A program made the position numbers and the translations under genes. Shown here in pieces: positions 28,398 through 37,459 of a DNA stretch of 64,000 bases (positions are counted from its first letter, which is position 1; the number at the start of each line of letters is the position of its first letter). The notes beneath the pieces were generated by a model that made no database searches, was not told the DNA's origin, and worked only from the letters and a program-made list of their open reading frames with translations. The stretch is from Flavobacterium chryseum (GTDB taxonomy: Bacteria > Bacteroidota > Bacteroidia > Flavobacteriales > Flavobacteriaceae): positions 62,001 through 126,000 of the forward strand of contig NZ_SNWW01000002.1 of the NCBI RefSeq assembly GCF_004362015.1. Reading direction: 5' to 3'.

Positions 28398-28961
28398 ATG
28401 AAACAATTATCTGATTTTATTAGATCTAAAGTAATAATTAAGGCGGATGAGCTGGAGATCATTTTGTCTAATTTTCAAGAAATGACACTTGAAAGAAGAC
28501 AGTTTATTTTAAAAACAGGGCAAATTGCTAACCACTACTATTTTATCAAGTCAGGTGCGTTACGTTTTTATTACGGAGACTTCGAAGAACAATTAACGGC
28601 ATGGGTAATTGTTAAAGATGAATTTTTTACCGAAATATCAAGCCTTAATCCTCAACTCCCTACACGTTTTAATATTGAAGCTATCGAAAAAACGGAATTA
28701 CTTTACATCCATAAAAATGATATGGAAATATTGTATAAACAAATTCCAGCCTGGCAGGAATTTGGCAGAATCACCTGGGAAAATATGGCTATCCGTATGA
28801 TTAACCAAATTATTAGTTTTCAGACCTTATCAGCCGAGCAACGTTATCTGGAGTTTATGCAGGATGCCGAATTGATGAAAAGAGTACCTGTAAAACAGAT
28901 TGCCTCTTACCTTGGCATTACTCCTAATGCACTAAGCAGGATACGAAAAAACATCAAGTAG
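28398..28961 (+). CDS. Crp/Fnr-family transcriptional regulator
   Basis: A 187-residue cytoplasmic regulator with a cyclic-nucleotide-binding-like barrel (about 10-120, FILKTGQIANHYYFIKSGAL) and a short C-terminal winged helix (about 145-187, VPVKQIASYLGITPNALSRI). The arginine/glutamate cAMP pocket is not evident, typical of the small Bacteroidota Crp-like proteins. It lies 62 bases upstream of an NmrA-like reductase and an alpha/beta hydrolase on the same strand, with a CTACC-N4-GGTAG dyad between, so these are probable targets. Confidence 0.9.
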   Translation: MKQLSDFIRSKVIIKADELEIILSNFQEMTLERRQFILKTGQIANHYYFIKSGALRFYYGDFEEQLTAWVIVKDEFFTEISSLNPQLPTRFNIEAIEKTELLYIHKNDMEILYKQIPAWQEFGRITWENMAIRMINQIISFQTLSAEQRYLEFMQDAELMKRVPVKQIASYLGITPNALSRIRKNIK

Positions 28962-28968
28962 TAATTAC

Positions 28969-29013
28969 CTACCAAATGGTAGCTTATTAAATGACAATAG
29001 CGTTTTAGATTTG
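28969..29013 (+). promoter_or_regulatory. Dyad operator and -7 element of the NmrA-like gene
   Basis: CTACCAAATGGTAG (28969-28982) is a 5-bp-arm dyad 23 bases before TAGATTTG (29006-29013), a perfect flavobacterial -7 element. No -33 TTG is present, consistent with an activator such as the adjacent Crp-like protein. The leader to the ATG would be only a few bases. Confidence 0.5.
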
Positions 29014-29023
29014 CATTAAAATA

Positions 29024-29911
29024 ATGACAATGAAAAATACTATTGTGGTAGCTGGCGCTACAGGAAATTTAGGCCATCGTATTTGTAAAGAACTAATTAA
29101 AATGGAGGTTACGGTTAGAGCAATTGTGCGTAACAGCAGCGATCCCAAAAAAGTTGATTCGCTCAAAAAAATGGGAGTTGAAATTTTTCCGGTTGAACTA
29201 TTCAATAAAGAAGAACTTACTGCTGCGTGCCAAGGTGCAACATGTGTGGTATCTGCTGTTACAGGACTACATGATGTAATTGTTGATGCACAACTGGAAT
29301 TATTGCATGCAACAATTGCAGCCGGCGTACCACGTTTTATACCATCAGATTTTTCCTCTGATTTTACCGCCATCCCTAAGGGTGAAAATAGGAATTTTGA
29401 TTTAAGAAAAGAGTTTGAGCAGCACCTTGAACAAAGTTCTATAAAATCTACAACTATTTTTAACGGTTGCTTTGCTGATATTCTAAGGTACAATACTCCG
29501 CTATTTAATGCAACAACTCAAACTGTTGCTTTTTATGATGATAAAGCCGACTGGAAAATTGATTTTACAACGATGGACGATACGGCGGCCTTTACAGCCA
29601 AAGCTGCACTGGATACTAACGCACCGAGGTTTTTACGAATTGCAAGTTTTAGGGTCAGCCCTAACGATCTTATTGCTTTAAGTGAGCAGTATAAAGGCAA
29701 AAGATTTGAACTTGTTGATATGGGTTCTATGGAACGATTTTCTGCCTACAATAAAATACAAAGGGCAAAAGACCCTGCCGGAGAAGATGAGCTATATCCA
29801 AAATGGCAACAGGCACAGTACCTATACAGTATGTTTTTAGTACATCACCAAAAACTTGATAATGATAGATATCCAACTTTGGTATGGTCTAAAGTCGAAG
29901 ATAATATTTAA
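29024..29911 (+). CDS. NmrA-like NAD(P)-binding reductase (isoflavone-reductase type)
   Basis: A 295-residue atypical SDR. An N-terminal Rossmann motif AGATGNLGHRICKEL and VRAIVRNSSDP indicate NADPH binding; VPRFIPSDFSSDF and the Lys-containing KGENRNFDLRKEFEQ region match NmrA/isoflavone-reductase-like proteins. Start at 29024 or at the ATG two codons later (29030), which begins MKNTIVVAG. Twelve bases before the alpha/beta hydrolase gene, so an operon is likely. The substrate is not predictable; a detoxification role for carbonyls or quinones is one possibility. Confidence 0.87.
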   Translation: MTMKNTIVVAGATGNLGHRICKELIKMEVTVRAIVRNSSDPKKVDSLKKMGVEIFPVELFNKEELTAACQGATCVVSAVTGLHDVIVDAQLELLHATIAAGVPRFIPSDFSSDFTAIPKGENRNFDLRKEFEQHLEQSSIKSTTIFNGCFADILRYNTPLFNATTQTVAFYDDKADWKIDFTTMDDTAAFTAKAALDTNAPRFLRIASFRVSPNDLIALSEQYKGKRFELVDMGSMERFSAYNKIQRAKDPAGEDELYPKWQQAQYLYSMFLVHHQKLDNDRYPTLVWSKVEDNI

Positions 29912-29923
29912 ATACTTGGAATT

Positions 29924-30853
29924 ATGAATATTGAAAATAAAAAGAACGGCATTGACCAGTACTCTGATGAAGAGCTTATTAAAAACTGGCTCGGATTTGA
30001 AAATAAATTTGCCATAGTAAATGGTGTACAATTGCATTATGTACAAGGTGGCAGCGGCTCCCCACTATTATGTCTGCCGGGATGGCCGCAAACGTGGTAC
30101 TCTTTTCATAAAATTGCACCGCATCTTGCAGAAAATTATAGAGTAATTGTTGTTGATATAAGAGGCATGGGAACTTCTGGAAAACCGAAAGATGGTTACG
30201 ATAAAAAAACAATGGCTAAAGATATTTATGAACTTATAAAGCATCTAGGATTTGAAAAAGTGAATCTTTTAGGACATGATATTGGGGGCATGGTAGCAAT
30301 GAGCTTTGCCTTTAATTACACTGAAGCAATTGATAAATTGATTGTAATGGATGGTGCGCATCCTACTGAAGGTATGTTGCAAATGCCGTTGATACCGGCA
30401 AAAGGAACATTTAGTGATAAAATGGATGTTAATATGCCCTACGTGTGGTGGATGGCCTTTAATCAGGTTAGACATCTCCCTGAAAAATTATTAGAAGGCA
30501 GGTTCAGGTACCTGCTTGATTACCTTTTTTCCTATGTAATGCTGGATGATACAAAAATGACTGATTTTGAACGAGAAGTTTATGCATCAGTATACAATAA
30601 TCCGGAAAATATACGTGCCTCTAATGCATGGTATCAAAGCTTTACAGAGGACATAGAGGATTCGAAAAACTATAAACCGTTAACCATTCCGGTATTGGGT
30701 ATAGGCAGTAATTCAAGTTACAACTACATAAAAATGGGATTGCCTTATGTCGCAATTAACTGCAAAGTAGAGGGGATTATGGATAGTGGACATTATATGA
30801 TCGAGGAAAATCCTAAAAAAATTATTGAGTTGGTTACCGGCTTTTTAAGTTAA
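29924..30853 (+). CDS. Alpha/beta hydrolase, epoxide-hydrolase-like
   Basis: A 309-residue hydrolase. The oxyanion region LPGWPQTWYSF (HGWPE-type with Pro-Gly), VVDIRGMGTSGKP, the nucleophile elbow LGHDIGGMVA with Asp rather than Ser, and SGHYMIEENP with the catalytic His point to the epoxide hydrolase/haloalkane dehalogenase branch. No signal peptide, so cytoplasmic. Cotranscribed with the NmrA-like reductase 12 bases upstream; together they could process an electrophilic small molecule. The exact substrate is unknown. Confidence 0.88.
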   Translation: MNIENKKNGIDQYSDEELIKNWLGFENKFAIVNGVQLHYVQGGSGSPLLCLPGWPQTWYSFHKIAPHLAENYRVIVVDIRGMGTSGKPKDGYDKKTMAKDIYELIKHLGFEKVNLLGHDIGGMVAMSFAFNYTEAIDKLIVMDGAHPTEGMLQMPLIPAKGTFSDKMDVNMPYVWWMAFNQVRHLPEKLLEGRFRYLLDYLFSYVMLDDTKMTDFEREVYASVYNNPENIRASNAWYQSFTEDIEDSKNYKPLTIPVLGIGSNSSYNYIKMGLPYVAINCKVEGIMDSGHYMIEENPKKIIELVTGFLS

Positions 30854-31216
30854 TCTTTAAAAAGTTAACAAGACTAATTTAGTAAAAAAAATTCAAATTA
30901 TCCGATAGTTTATTTTAAGTTATCTAGTGTTTCTAATCCTACTGAGATTAGAAAAAATCAAAAATGTGCAGTAAAAGTTAAGTATGTATTATTTATTATT
31001 TATCACCACTAAATTTTGACATCAATAACATTAGAATTATGATTCAGATTTATTTCTTGAATTAGATTTTATGTTCAAGAATTTATCGCTAAAATTATAT
31101 TTTCTATCTTCATTCTACTTGTAAATAACTTAAAATGTTTTTTAATTAATAATTTTGATTCAGCTGTTGATTAATATTTCATTAAAAGATTAATTTAGAA
31201 CGACGAAAACCTAAGT
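30854..31216. other. Intergenic region with one hairpin
   Basis: The gap holds a 9-bp-arm hairpin (TTTCTAATC 30930-30938 with GATTAGAAA 30946-30954), possibly ending the hydrolase transcript although no T-run follows. Nothing else is recognised. Confidence 0.45.
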
Positions 31217-32119
31217 ATGAAAGAAGATTACATAAAACGAATTAATAATGTACTACTATTTATTGACCAAAATTTAGATCAGGAACTGAATTTGGAAACT
31301 ATAGCTAAAATTGGAAATTACTCGCCATTTCATTTGCACAGAATTTTTAAAGCAATTACAAATGAAACTATAAATGAATACATTACTCGCAAAAGAATTG
31401 AAAAAGCGGCGTCAATACTTTTACACAAAAGAGAAATAACAATATCAGAACTTTCATTACAATATGGGTTCAACAGTAACTCGTCCTTTACAAGAACTTT
31501 TAAGAAATTTTACGGGATAAGCCCTAAAGAATTCCGACAAACATATCCAGATAAATTTAGCAAGATTGGTAAAATGGATAGCAAGAATAGACAAGAAAAT
31601 GGAATATTTGACCAATATATTTGCAACATTAATAACCATAAAAATTGGATAAAAATGAAAGCAAAAATTGAAATTAAAGAAATGCCAAAATTAGATCTTG
31701 CTTATATTTCACAAATTGGACATAATGGAATGCAGAATGCTTATTCAAAATTAATTAAGTGGGCAACTTCAAGAAGGCTTCTGGAAAATGAAAACTTAAA
31801 AATAGTTACCATTTACCACGATAGTTTTAAAATAACTGAACCTGAAAAAGTTAGAATGAGTGCCTGCATTTCGTTGAAAGAAAAAGTGGAAGTTGATGGA
31901 GAAATTGGATTAACTACAATTGAAAGAGGTAGATTTATTGTAGGACATTTTGAAATTCAAATAAACGAATTTGAAAAATCATGGAGCGGTCTTTTTATTT
32001 GGATGAGCGAAAACGGATATAAAAAAGCTGATCGAAATCCTTATGAAATTTATTATAATGATTTTAATGAGCATCCGGAAAAAATGAGCATCGTAGATTT
32101 TTGTATTCCAATTGAATAA
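31217..32119 (+). CDS. AraC-family regulator with GyrI-like effector domain
   Basis: A 300-residue regulator with the DNA-binding part first: two HTH units at about 8-108 (TIAKIGNYSPFHLHRIFKAI and SELSLQYGFNSNSSFTRTFK). The C-terminal part (about 145-300, IEIKEMPKLDLAYISQIGHN onward) is a GyrI-like/SOUL-fold small-molecule-binding domain, as in Rob, SoxS-like and BmrR-type regulators that sense drugs or other hydrophobic compounds. A small membrane ORF follows 17 bases later. Target genes and ligand are unknown. Confidence 0.9.
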   Translation: MKEDYIKRINNVLLFIDQNLDQELNLETIAKIGNYSPFHLHRIFKAITNETINEYITRKRIEKAASILLHKREITISELSLQYGFNSNSSFTRTFKKFYGISPKEFRQTYPDKFSKIGKMDSKNRQENGIFDQYICNINNHKNWIKMKAKIEIKEMPKLDLAYISQIGHNGMQNAYSKLIKWATSRRLLENENLKIVTIYHDSFKITEPEKVRMSACISLKEKVEVDGEIGLTTIERGRFIVGHFEIQINEFEKSWSGLFIWMSENGYKKADRNPYEIYYNDFNEHPEKMSIVDFCIPIE

Positions 32120-32136
32120 ATTAAAACTTCCTAAAA

Positions 32137-32301
32137 ATGGAATACAAAGAAATAAAAACAGTGATAATTTTGACTTTAATAATTACAACGTTTTTAGCAA
32201 TGTTTGAATTAAACATCACAAAAAAATATTATTTGAATAAGTCCAAAATCAGTTTCACTGAAGTAACAACTTATGCCCTAAAAATTAAAAATACAAAGTA
32301 A
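32137..32301 (+). CDS. Small single-helix membrane protein (54 aa)
   Basis: A short frame starting with ATG 17 bases after the AraC-GyrI stop. The product has one hydrophobic stretch (TVIILTLIITTFLAMF, about residues 8-23) and a Lys-rich C-terminal tail. No family is recognised. Position suggests cotranscription with the regulator; it could also be a remnant of a longer gene. Confidence 0.45.
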   Translation: MEYKEIKTVIILTLIITTFLAMFELNITKKYYLNKSKISFTEVTTYALKIKNTK

Positions 32302-32978
32302 AAATAAGCTGTAACTATTAAAATTAAAAAAAACATTCTAAACTTAGATAGTTATATCCATTAGAAATTCAGCGGATTTAAAATTTCCGTATTATGTTTT
32401 TTAATTGATAATATTAGTTAATAATTGAAAACGGTTCGAAGTCCTGTTAAGGATATAGTATTTTTTTCTCTCTCTCGGTTTATCATAATTTTTTGATACT
32501 AAATATAGTAATTCCAAAATAATTTTAGTAGCCTTCTCATCTACCTGAATGCCGTTGCTAGAAAGAATAATAACGGCTTTTCTACTGAAACATTCTTCTA
32601 TTGGTTTTTCGGTTACTTTTTTTTGATAATTTTAAAAATGCTTGATTTAAATCTAAAGAATGAGCTCCTGTTTGAAAATCAATATCAGTCTGCGCAAGAT
32701 TCAAGATGCTTCTCATATAAGGTATTAAATTCAGAGAATATTTGTAAGATAGATTGCGAATTTCACTTCCATAAATTAACTTTTGCCCATTTAGTAAAAT
32801 AAGTAATTATCGCAAAGGAATGGCAATGTGCACATAAAAATATCAATATAAGGTAAAGCTGAATTTTATACGCTACAGAACCAGAACTATTACCTGTAAG
32901 CCATAATGGTTCAACACCTACATATTTTGTAAGGTTATAACTAAAATTATCTCTATTTTTGTATCTTATTTTGAGAGT
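32302..32978. other. Intergenic region with a decayed gene
   Basis: 677 bases without an intact gene. The minus strand contains a frameshifted remnant (about 32465-32830); the remainder is AT-rich with no clear promoter for the kinase gene that follows. Confidence 0.5.
32465..32830 (-). pseudogene. Frameshifted remnant of a small gene
   Basis: On the minus strand one frame reads NGQKLIYGSEIRNLSYKYSL and continues through FQTGAHSLDLNQAFLKLSKK to a stop; a second frame, entered by losing one A of an A8 run near 32617-32624, reads EKPIEECFSRKAVIILSSNG and then ATKIILELLYLVSKNYDKPR. The second part resembles a short helical protein common in Flavobacterium genomes (acidic helix ending in ILxFLYxLAK), recalled from memory. 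Family call uncertain. Confidence 0.35.
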
Positions 32979-34967
32979 ATGGATAATAAGAAACTACCAA
33001 TACCAAATAATGAGCTAGACCGCCTGGCAGCGTTAAAACGTTATAATATTCTTGACACACTTCCAGAACATGCTTTTGATGATGCAACGAAACTTGTTTC
33101 CTACATATGTGGTGTACCAATAGCTCATATTTCATTTATTGATGAAAACAGACAATGGTTTAAATCTGAAATTGGAATTGGAGTGACCGAAGTACCGCGC
33201 GAAATTTCTTTTTGCCAGTATACAATTTTGGACTCTAAAATGATTGAAATTCCTGATACCCATCTAAGCGAACAATTTAAAGATGACCCAAATGTTACTG
33301 GTGGTTTTAAGGTAAGGTTCTATGCCGGTGTTCCACTTACTACGCCGGATGGCTATAATATAGGAACGCTTTGCGCTATAGACCATGTAACTAAAGAACT
33401 TAACGAAAACCAGAGAAATGCACTTTCAATTATTGCAAAGCATGTGATAAATCAATTAGAATTAAGCACAAAAAACATTGAACTAAACGTTCAGAAAAAA
33501 ATTGCCGAGCGTGCAGTACAAGCTAAAGATAGTTTTCTGGCTAATATGAGCCATGAAATCAGGACGCCTCTCAATGCCATAATTGGTTTTACAGATCTTC
33601 TTGCCCAGACAAAATTAGATAATGTTCAACGTGATTATATTGATAGTGTACAAATTGCAGGAGAAAATTTACTTCTGATTATAAATGACATTCTGGATCT
33701 TTCAAAAATAGAATCCGGTAATCTGAACATTGATGCGCAGCCCTTCAACTTAAAGAAAACACTCAAACATATTTATAATTTACTAAAGGTAAAAGTTCCA
33801 ACAGGTGTAGAATTTAATCTTTTCCTGGATGCAGATATGCCTGAAATGGTCATTGGTGATCAGGGAAGACTAAACCAAATATTAGTTAACCTTACAGGTA
33901 ATGCGCTTAAATTTACCGAAGAAGGTGAAGTAACTGTTTCTGTAAAAAAAGTCGACGAGACTGAAAATCAATATTCCCTTAAATTCACTGTTAAAGATAC
34001 CGGCATAGGTATCCCTAAAACCAAACTTAAAACTATTTTTGAACGCTTTACACAGGCAGAAGAAAGTACTACACGAAGATTTGGCGGTACTGGCCTTGGG
34101 CTTAATATTGTAAAGCAGCTAGTGGAATTGCAAAACGCCGAAATTCACGTGAAAAGTCAGGAAGGATATGGGTCAGAATTTTTTTTCGTGCTTACTTATA
34201 AAAAAGTAAATGAGACTGAAACCGAAACAGAAAAATTATCGGAAGAAAATTTAGGGCAGATTAAAATACTGCTTTGTGAAGACAACATTTTAAACCAAAA
34301 ACTCGTAAAGAGTGTTATTCAAAATTTTGGTTTTGAATTAGACATTGCAGAAAATGGTGAGCAAGGAATCGCTTTTTTATCCAAAAACAAATATGACCTG
34401 GTACTGATGGATCTTCAAATGCCTGTTAAAGATGGTTATCAAACAACAGATTATATCCGTAATGAAATGAAATTAGCCATTCCTATTATAGCAATGACTG
34501 CACACTCCCTTGCAGGAGAACAAGAGCGTTGTTTTAATGTAGGAATGGATGCATATGTACCTAAACCTTTTAAGCAAGCAGCACTTTTAGAAGCAATAAA
34601 AACAGTATTAAGTAAAGATATTGACCTTCCGCAGAAGAGAAAATTAGATCTGTCTTATTTAGAAGAAATGTCTTGCGGTGACACGAAATTCAAGCAGGAT
34701 ATGATCAATATTTTTATAGAAAAAATTCCAAATCAGGCAGCTCAACTAGAAGCGGCTTTTAATGTTAATAACATCGAGGCTGTTAAAAAACTGTCACATC
34801 ATATGAAATCCAGTTTAGATATGTTCATGCTCCAGGATTTATGTAACTCCTTGTCTGTTATAGAAGAGGAGGCTTATATTGGAAAATTTACTACTGAGAG
34901 TGTCGATAAAATAAATATAATACATTGTGGAATCGCTGAAGTAGTTAAAATTTTAAAGGAACTATGA
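32979..34967 (+). CDS. GAF hybrid histidine kinase with receiver and Hpt domains
   Basis: A 662-residue soluble phosphorelay protein. GAF domain about 20-165 ([20 protein letters not shown]), linker helix, HisKA with His192 ([16 protein letters not shown]), HATPase about 297-410 ([30 protein letters not shown]), receiver about 427-540 with Asp478 ([14 protein letters not shown]), and an Hpt domain about 565-660 with phosphosite His607 in SHHMKSS. The three phosphorylation sites form a His-Asp-His relay that should hand phosphate to the single-domain receiver encoded 75 bases downstream. No membrane segment, so the input is cytoplasmic. Confidence 0.95.
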   Translation: MDNKKLPIPNNELDRLAALKRYNILDTLPEHAFDDATKLVSYICGVPIAHISFIDENRQWFKSEIGIGVTEVPREISFCQYTILDSKMIEIPDTHLSEQFKDDPNVTGGFKVRFYAGVPLTTPDGYNIGTLCAIDHVTKELNENQRNALSIIAKHVINQLELSTKNIELNVQKKIAERAVQAKDSFLANMSHEIRTPLNAIIGFTDLLAQTKLDNVQRDYIDSVQIAGENLLLIINDILDLSKIESGNLNIDAQPFNLKKTLKHIYNLLKVKVPTGVEFNLFLDADMPEMVIGDQGRLNQILVNLTGNALKFTEEGEVTVSVKKVDETENQYSLKFTVKDTGIGIPKTKLKTIFERFTQAEESTTRRFGGTGLGLNIVKQLVELQNAEIHVKSQEGYGSEFFFVLTYKKVNETETETEKLSEENLGQIKILLCEDNILNQKLVKSVIQNFGFELDIAENGEQGIAFLSKNKYDLVLMDLQMPVKDGYQTTDYIRNEMKLAIPIIAMTAHSLAGEQERCFNVGMDAYVPKPFKQAALLEAIKTVLSKDIDLPQKRKLDLSYLEEMSCGDTKFKQDMINIFIEKIPNQAAQLEAAFNVNNIEAVKKLSHHMKSSLDMFMLQDLCNSLSVIEEEAYIGKFTTESVDKINIIHCGIAEVVKILKEL

Positions 34968-35042
34968 TAAAAGAGAAATAAACTATAGCTTTACGTTATT
35001 TACTTAATTTTTATAATTGCTTTAAGACATAAATTTAAGCTG

Positions 35043-35408
35043 ATGAAAATAGTTTTAGCCGAAGATAACGAAATACTACGCAAATCATTATCTTTTTTTC
35101 TAGAATCGAAAGGATTTACTGTTGACCAATTTTCTGATGGTAAAGAAGCACTCCAGGCCATTGAAACAAATAATTATGACCTGATACTAACAGATATAAA
35201 TATGCCAGGTATAAGCGGAATGGAAATTACGCAATATGTAAGACAGAGCATTGGTTCTGATATTCCAATCATTATACTTACTTCTTCAGGCATAGAACAA
35301 ACTGAACTGGATTCTTTTGATATAGGTGCAAACGAATTCATTGCTAAACCAGTCAGTCTAGCTATACTTTTGGTGAGAATTAATAAATTATTAAATCAAC
35401 GTGGCTAA
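35043..35408 (+). CDS. Single-domain response regulator
   Basis: A 121-residue CheY-like receiver with no output domain. Acidic pocket Glu7-Asp8, phospho-acceptor Asp51 (LILTDINMPG), Thr/Ser at LTSSG and Lys in FIAKPVS are all present. It probably receives phosphate from the Hpt of the preceding kinase and controls the downstream polysaccharide proteins by direct contact. Its stop overlaps the start of the next gene (TAATG), which indicates translational coupling. Confidence 0.93.
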   Translation: MKIVLAEDNEILRKSLSFFLESKGFTVDQFSDGKEALQAIETNNYDLILTDINMPGISGMEITQYVRQSIGSDIPIIILTSSGIEQTELDSFDIGANEFIAKPVSLAILLVRINKLLNQRG

Positions 35409-36622
35409 TGAAGTTCCTATATTATACCATTTTTTTATTGCTTATTTCTAACACCATACTCGGTCAGGAAATTAACATTGATGTTGTTATGTCTGACGTA
35501 AAAAGTGAAGTAGAAAAAGGCAACTACGACAAAGCACTCTCGATGCTTGAGCCTTTGATTGCAAAGTTTCCCGAAAATGAAGAAATAAAGATTTACACAG
35601 GGCGCATTTACACTTGGAAAAAAGATTACAAAACTGCCATAAATATACTTTCGCCAATGGCAGACAGGACTAATCCGTCGCCAGATGCTTTATTAGCTAT
35701 TATAAATGTATTTTATTGGTCTGAAAAGTTCGAAAAATGCATTAATTATTGTGATACTTATCTGGCTATTGATCCTAATTCTTATGATGTACTGCTTATT
35801 AAAGCAAATTGCCTTGAAAAACTGGGTCGAAATAACGAAGCATTAGTCGAAATTGAAAAAATATCCATAAACGAGAATAACACTCAGGCCATTACAGGTC
35901 TGCGAACACTTATTGGCCGTAAGGCAAAAAATGCAGTCGCCGCTTCTTATCTAAACGTGTCAACATCCAGTCCGGGACAGTCGCCCCTGCATTATGGTTA
36001 TGTGGAATATTCTCATAAATTCACCAGTTCAGCATTGGTAGGACGTGTTAATGTGGGACACGCCAATAACGATACACAAATGCTATTTGAAGCAGATTAC
36101 TACCAAACTTTTTCTAAACGAAATTATCTATATGTAAATGCCGGTTTTTCGACTGGCGAGACCATATTTCCCGTTGCAAAAGCAGGTGCCGAATATTACT
36201 TTACTCCATATCGTAAGTTTGATTTCTCTCTTGGAGTAAAATTTATGCATTTTGAAACCGAAGATGTAACATTGCTTACAGGGCAATTATCGTATAGAAT
36301 GGGCAGCTATGCCCTCGCCTACCGACCTTTTTATGATACCGGAAACAAACTGTTTTCTCATGTTTTAAGCGTACAGACTACCAATGATGAAAAAGAAAGT
36401 TTACTAAGACTGGAACTGCAATATGGTAATGTACCTTACCTGTATTTATATAATAATTTTGTTGAACCTTTGAAGGCATACAGAGTTGGTATACAATACC
36501 AGCAACGCATTAGTAATTCATTTTTTATACGACCTGTTTTCTTATATGAGTATGAAGAATATTTACCTGAGCAGTACAGAAACAGGTTTAATGTTCAAAT
36601 AATTTTGACTAAACGCTTCTAA
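35408..36622 (+). CDS. TPR plus YaiO-family outer-membrane beta-barrel protein
   Basis: A 404-residue exported protein: signal peptide to about residue 19 (LLLISNTILGQ), TPR repeats (about 25-170, YDKALSMLEPLIAKFPENEE) and a C-terminal barrel (about 175-404) with alternating hydrophobic strands and final residues ILTKRF. YaiO proteins are outer-membrane proteins; TPR-barrel combinations serve as exopolysaccharide exporters in PgaA- and BcsC-type systems. Coupled to the receiver upstream and 1 base before the HEAT gene, so it is likely the export channel for the GT2 product. Confidence 0.85.
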   Translation: MKFLYYTIFLLLISNTILGQEINIDVVMSDVKSEVEKGNYDKALSMLEPLIAKFPENEEIKIYTGRIYTWKKDYKTAINILSPMADRTNPSPDALLAIINVFYWSEKFEKCINYCDTYLAIDPNSYDVLLIKANCLEKLGRNNEALVEIEKISINENNTQAITGLRTLIGRKAKNAVAASYLNVSTSSPGQSPLHYGYVEYSHKFTSSALVGRVNVGHANNDTQMLFEADYYQTFSKRNYLYVNAGFSTGETIFPVAKAGAEYYFTPYRKFDFSLGVKFMHFETEDVTLLTGQLSYRMGSYALAYRPFYDTGNKLFSHVLSVQTTNDEKESLLRLELQYGNVPYLYLYNNFVEPLKAYRVGIQYQQRISNSFFIRPVFLYEYEEYLPEQYRNRFNVQIILTKRF

Positions 36623-36623
36623 T

Positions 36624-37445
36624 ATGAAAAAGCTTTGGGAATTTTATAAAAGTGATGTATGGATAGAACCATTTCTTACGTTTTCTATAATCTTCTTTAT
36701 AATTGCATCATTTATTTTGTATCTATTGATTATCAGAAGCCGAAGCCGTAATATAAAAAAAGAAAGACTTCGTATAGATTACGATTTGGTTATTGAAAAA
36801 CTAATTTTCTCTATTATTTTTCAGGATGTTACTTCATCAGCAATTGTAGAAGATCCGGAATATAAAAAGCTTTCTAAAACAACTTTTTTTAGAGAAGTAA
36901 TGATAGAGTCTATAATAAATCTCCATAAAAATTACGAAGGTACTTATGCTAAGAAACTTGAACAATTTTACAAGGAATCAGGATTAATAAATGATTCGTT
37001 TAAAAAGCTTAAAAGCCAGAAATGGGAATTAAAATGTAAAGGAATTACCGAACTTGCCGAACTCAATATCACAGAGGCTTTCGACAGTATTATAAAAGTC
37101 TCTAAAAAGAGAAATAAAACTTTAAAAATTACTGCGCTCAATGCCGGGATTAAACTTGCCGGTACAAAAGGAATTGTACATCTTACGGAACACACTCATC
37201 CTATTGATGACTGGGCACAGATCAATATTATAAGTGCTTTTAAAAAACATGATATAGGAGATACTGAAGGTGTTGAACTCTTATTGGAATCTCAAAATTC
37301 GACTGTTGTAGTGCTTGGACTAAAGATTATTCAGGAACTTAAACTAACTCAAAAAATTCCTCATATCATGCAATTAGTTGCAAGAGATCCTAATACATTA
37401 ATAAAATATGAAGCGCAAAATGTATTGCAGATACTAACAGTTTAA
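36624..37445 (+). CDS. Membrane-anchored HEAT-repeat protein
   Basis: A 273-residue protein with one N-terminal membrane helix (about 16-42, FLTFSIIFFIIASFILYLLI) and a cytoplasmic body. Residues about 125-273 form HEAT-like alpha-helical repeats (GITELAELNITEAFDSIIKV, IVHLTEHTHPIDDWAQINII). HEAT repeats bind proteins, so it may link the receiver or Hpt to the synthase. Located between the YaiO barrel and GT2 genes with gaps of 1 and 14 bases. No enzyme motif is seen. Confidence 0.8.
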   Translation: MKKLWEFYKSDVWIEPFLTFSIIFFIIASFILYLLIIRSRSRNIKKERLRIDYDLVIEKLIFSIIFQDVTSSAIVEDPEYKKLSKTTFFREVMIESIINLHKNYEGTYAKKLEQFYKESGLINDSFKKLKSQKWELKCKGITELAELNITEAFDSIIKVSKKRNKTLKITALNAGIKLAGTKGIVHLTEHTHPIDDWAQINIISAFKKHDIGDTEGVELLLESQNSTVVVLGLKIIQELKLTQKIPHIMQLVARDPNTLIKYEAQNVLQILTV

Positions 37446-37459
37446 ATCATAGCAAGCAA

